From contig NZ_JAAOIV010000011.1 in NCBI RefSeq assembly GCF_011440275.1, forward strand, positions 93,332 to 157,331: a stretch of 64,000 nucleotides of DNA, read 5' to 3'. The notes beneath the pieces are model-generated. The model did no database searches. It worked only from the letters and a program-made list of their open reading frames with translations, and was not told where the DNA came from. Below are positions 62,668 to 64,000 of the stretch, one piece after another. The position numbers were made by a program, and so were the translations under genes. The DNA comes from Metallococcus carri (lineage in GTDB: Bacteria > Actinomycetota > Actinomycetes > Actinomycetales > Dermatophilaceae). How positions within the stretch are numbered: position 1 is the stretch's first letter; each line of letters begins with the position of its first letter.

Positions 62668-63874
62668 ATGTCGCCCGCCACGGTCACCGCTCCCGCCAGC
62701 CGGTCCGCCGGTCTGCTCGCGGACGCGGCCCGGCTGGTCAGCGAGGCCTTCGAACTGCTCGCCAACGACGAGGGCGCGACCGGGCTGGCGCGGGAGGATT
62801 TCGCGACCCTGGCCGGGGACTGTGAAGGCTTGCGGCACCGGATCGAAGCCACCCAGGTGGTCGCGATGGCCCGGTACGCCGCCATTGAAGAGTCCATCGA
62901 CCCGGTCACCGGTGACACCACCGAGGTCCAGCATCCCTTGGGTCATGCCGAGGAGTTCGCCGACACCGACCTGGGCGCCGCGCTGAACTGGTCACCGCGC
63001 ACCGCCTCCGGCCGGCTCAGTGACGCGGTCACCGCCGCCGAACGCACCCCACGCCTGCTGCGGATGGCCGGCCACGGCCAGGTCGGGATGGCTCAAGTCC
63101 GCGCTGTCGGTGACGAACTATTGAACGCCTCCCCAGCCACCTGCGCCGTCGTCGAAGACGACGTCATCCGCGCCGGCATCACCGGCTGGACCACCCGGCA
63201 AACCGCCCGCCGCACCCGCACCCTGGTGCTGAAATGGGAAACCGGCGCCGCCCGCCAGGCCGCCACCCGCGAACGCCGCCGCGAACTCGGGGTCTGGTTC
63301 ACCCCCCACCACACCCACGGGCTGACCAGCATGACCGCGACCCTGCCCAGCGAACTGGCCGCCACCGTGCACGGCATCATCGAAGAACACGCCCACCACC
63401 TGCGGGACATGTCCACCACCCCAAAACCGTTGGCCGAACACCGCGTGGACGCCCTGGCCGACCTGATCACCAACCAGGCCGAAGTCACCACCACCCTGGT
63501 CTTCCACGTCCCCGTCCGCGCCACCGGCACCACCTGCACCCGCGCCCTGGGCGATGTGACCATTCCCGGCATCGGGCACATCCCCGCCGAGGTGATCACC
63601 CGCCTGACCCGCGACCTGGACACCACCCTCGTGCGCGCCCTGACCGACCCGACCACCGGCGTCCTGCACGACACCAGCAGCGACGCCTACCGGCCCGGGG
63701 TCCGGATCCGCAGATTCCTCGAAATCCGAGACCAACACTGCCGATTCCCCACCTGCGACACCCCCGCCCGAGCCTGCGAAGCCGACCACGTCACCCCCTG
63801 GCCCCGAGGCCACACCACCCCAGCCAACCTGCAACTACTGTGCAAACACCACCACCGCGTGAAGCATGAGAGCG
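62668..63874 (+). CDS. DUF222 / HNH endonuclease, 3' end interrupted by an insertion element
   Basis: About 402 residues of a DUF222-HNH protein. DUF222 parts include HAEEFADTDLGAALNWSPRT and RLSDAVTAAERTPRLLRMAG; the HNH motif is complete (CRFPTCDTPARACEADHV, LQLLCKHHHRVKHE). From about 63875 the DNA switches to the left end of an IS3-family element, so the natural tail is lost. The frame continues without a stop through the IS (SVRLTPFGGHPDRQVSAW...) to the window edge. The nuclease core may still work. It is a compact relative of the gene at 12505 and lacks that one's repeat linker. Confidence 0.85.
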
Positions 63875-64000
63875 TGAGGTTGACCCCGTTCGGTGGACAT
63901 CCTGATCGTCAGGTTTCGGCCTGGCAGGGAAGGATGCCCTCATGGGTGCGAAGAGGAAGAGTTACACCCCGAAGTACCGGCAGGAAGCCGCGCACTTGGT
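63875..64000 (+). mobile_element. IS3-family insertion sequence, left end (partial)
   Basis: The left terminus TGAGGTTGACCCCGTTCGG begins within the HNH gene, followed by a short leader and the start of the first transposase frame. The right end lies beyond the window, so target duplication cannot be checked. The exact terminus is uncertain by a few bases. Confidence 0.75.
63942..64000 (+). CDS. IS3-family transposase OrfA (3' partial)
   Basis: ATG 63942 opens MGAKRKSYTPKYRQEAAHLV, the usual N terminus of IS3-type OrfA proteins (HTH_Tnp_1). OrfA binds the IS ends and is normally fused to OrfB by frameshifting. Only 19 complete codons are inside the window. Confidence 0.8.
   Translation, partial: MGAKRKSYTPKYRQEAAHL

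Overview
The window reads as chromosomal DNA of a high-GC (about 70 % by eye) actinobacterium. The case for this: GTG/TTG starts are common, TAnnnT-type minus-10 boxes often sit 6-7 nt before a start codon (leaderless genes), and there is a phosphatidylinositol / PI-mannoside module (pgsA, PatA-like acyltransferase, pimA), a deazaflavin-type nitroreductase, and gene order that follows Mycobacterium tuberculosis in two blocks. PIM synthesis without mycolate genes, plus several Micrococcales-style repeats, suggests a Dermacoccaceae/Intrasporangiaceae-like member of Micrococcales; that placement is inference.

Layout. (a) 1-8.1 kb, accessory metabolism: the end of a glycan operon (Gfo/Idh/MocA oxidoreductase, GH130-like enzyme, Tat-exported glycosidase-like protein with a frameshift), a convergent PhoD-type phosphatase, a GMC oxidoreductase and an MT0933-like small protein. 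(b) 8.2-31 kb: thrS ... HIT - pgsA - acyltransferase - pimA - Rv2609c-like gene ... pdxS ... pdxT ... yebC. This is the order of M. tuberculosis Rv2614c-Rv2603c, but expanded by accessory insertions: a small-peptide transcription unit, a NUDIX-methyltransferase fusion, a DUF222-HNH nuclease, three repeat clusters, a MazEF-type toxin-antitoxin pair, and an OFA-family transporter with its 48-residue partner. (c) 31.7-35.1 kb: a membrane-anchored low-complexity sunset-domain protein and a serine hydrolase, divergent around a perfect hairpin. (d) 35.2-51.4 kb: ruvCAB, yajC-secD-secF, apt, rel, ppiB-like lipoprotein, MBL-fold hydrolase, hisS (order of Rv2594c-Rv2580c), with an ArsR-MFS operon, an M18 aminopeptidase and a DUF349 protein inserted. 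(e) 51.4-52.7 kb: a small island at the junction of the two conserved blocks, made of an AbiEi/DUF559-like gene flanked by inverted arrays of a 21-bp repeat. The arrays begin inside the last codons of both converging neighbours. (f) 52.7-62.2 kb: xerD, parA-like, scpA, scpB, rluB, tyrA, cmk, plsC-like, der (order of Rv1701/Rv1708-Rv1713), a tightly overlapping operon for chromosome segregation, rRNA modification and growth, then DUF1697. (g) 62.2-64 kb: tRNA-Pro(GGG) with terminator, then a second DUF222-HNH gene whose 3' end is cut by an IS3-family element that runs off the window.

The most interesting signals are the inverted 21-bp arrays around the DUF559 gene, a roughly tenfold excess of the word GGCATAC/GTATGCC across the window (it carries the otherwise rare ATA codon), and a short transcription unit at 10.84-11.35 kb encoding a 30-residue and a 53-residue peptide.
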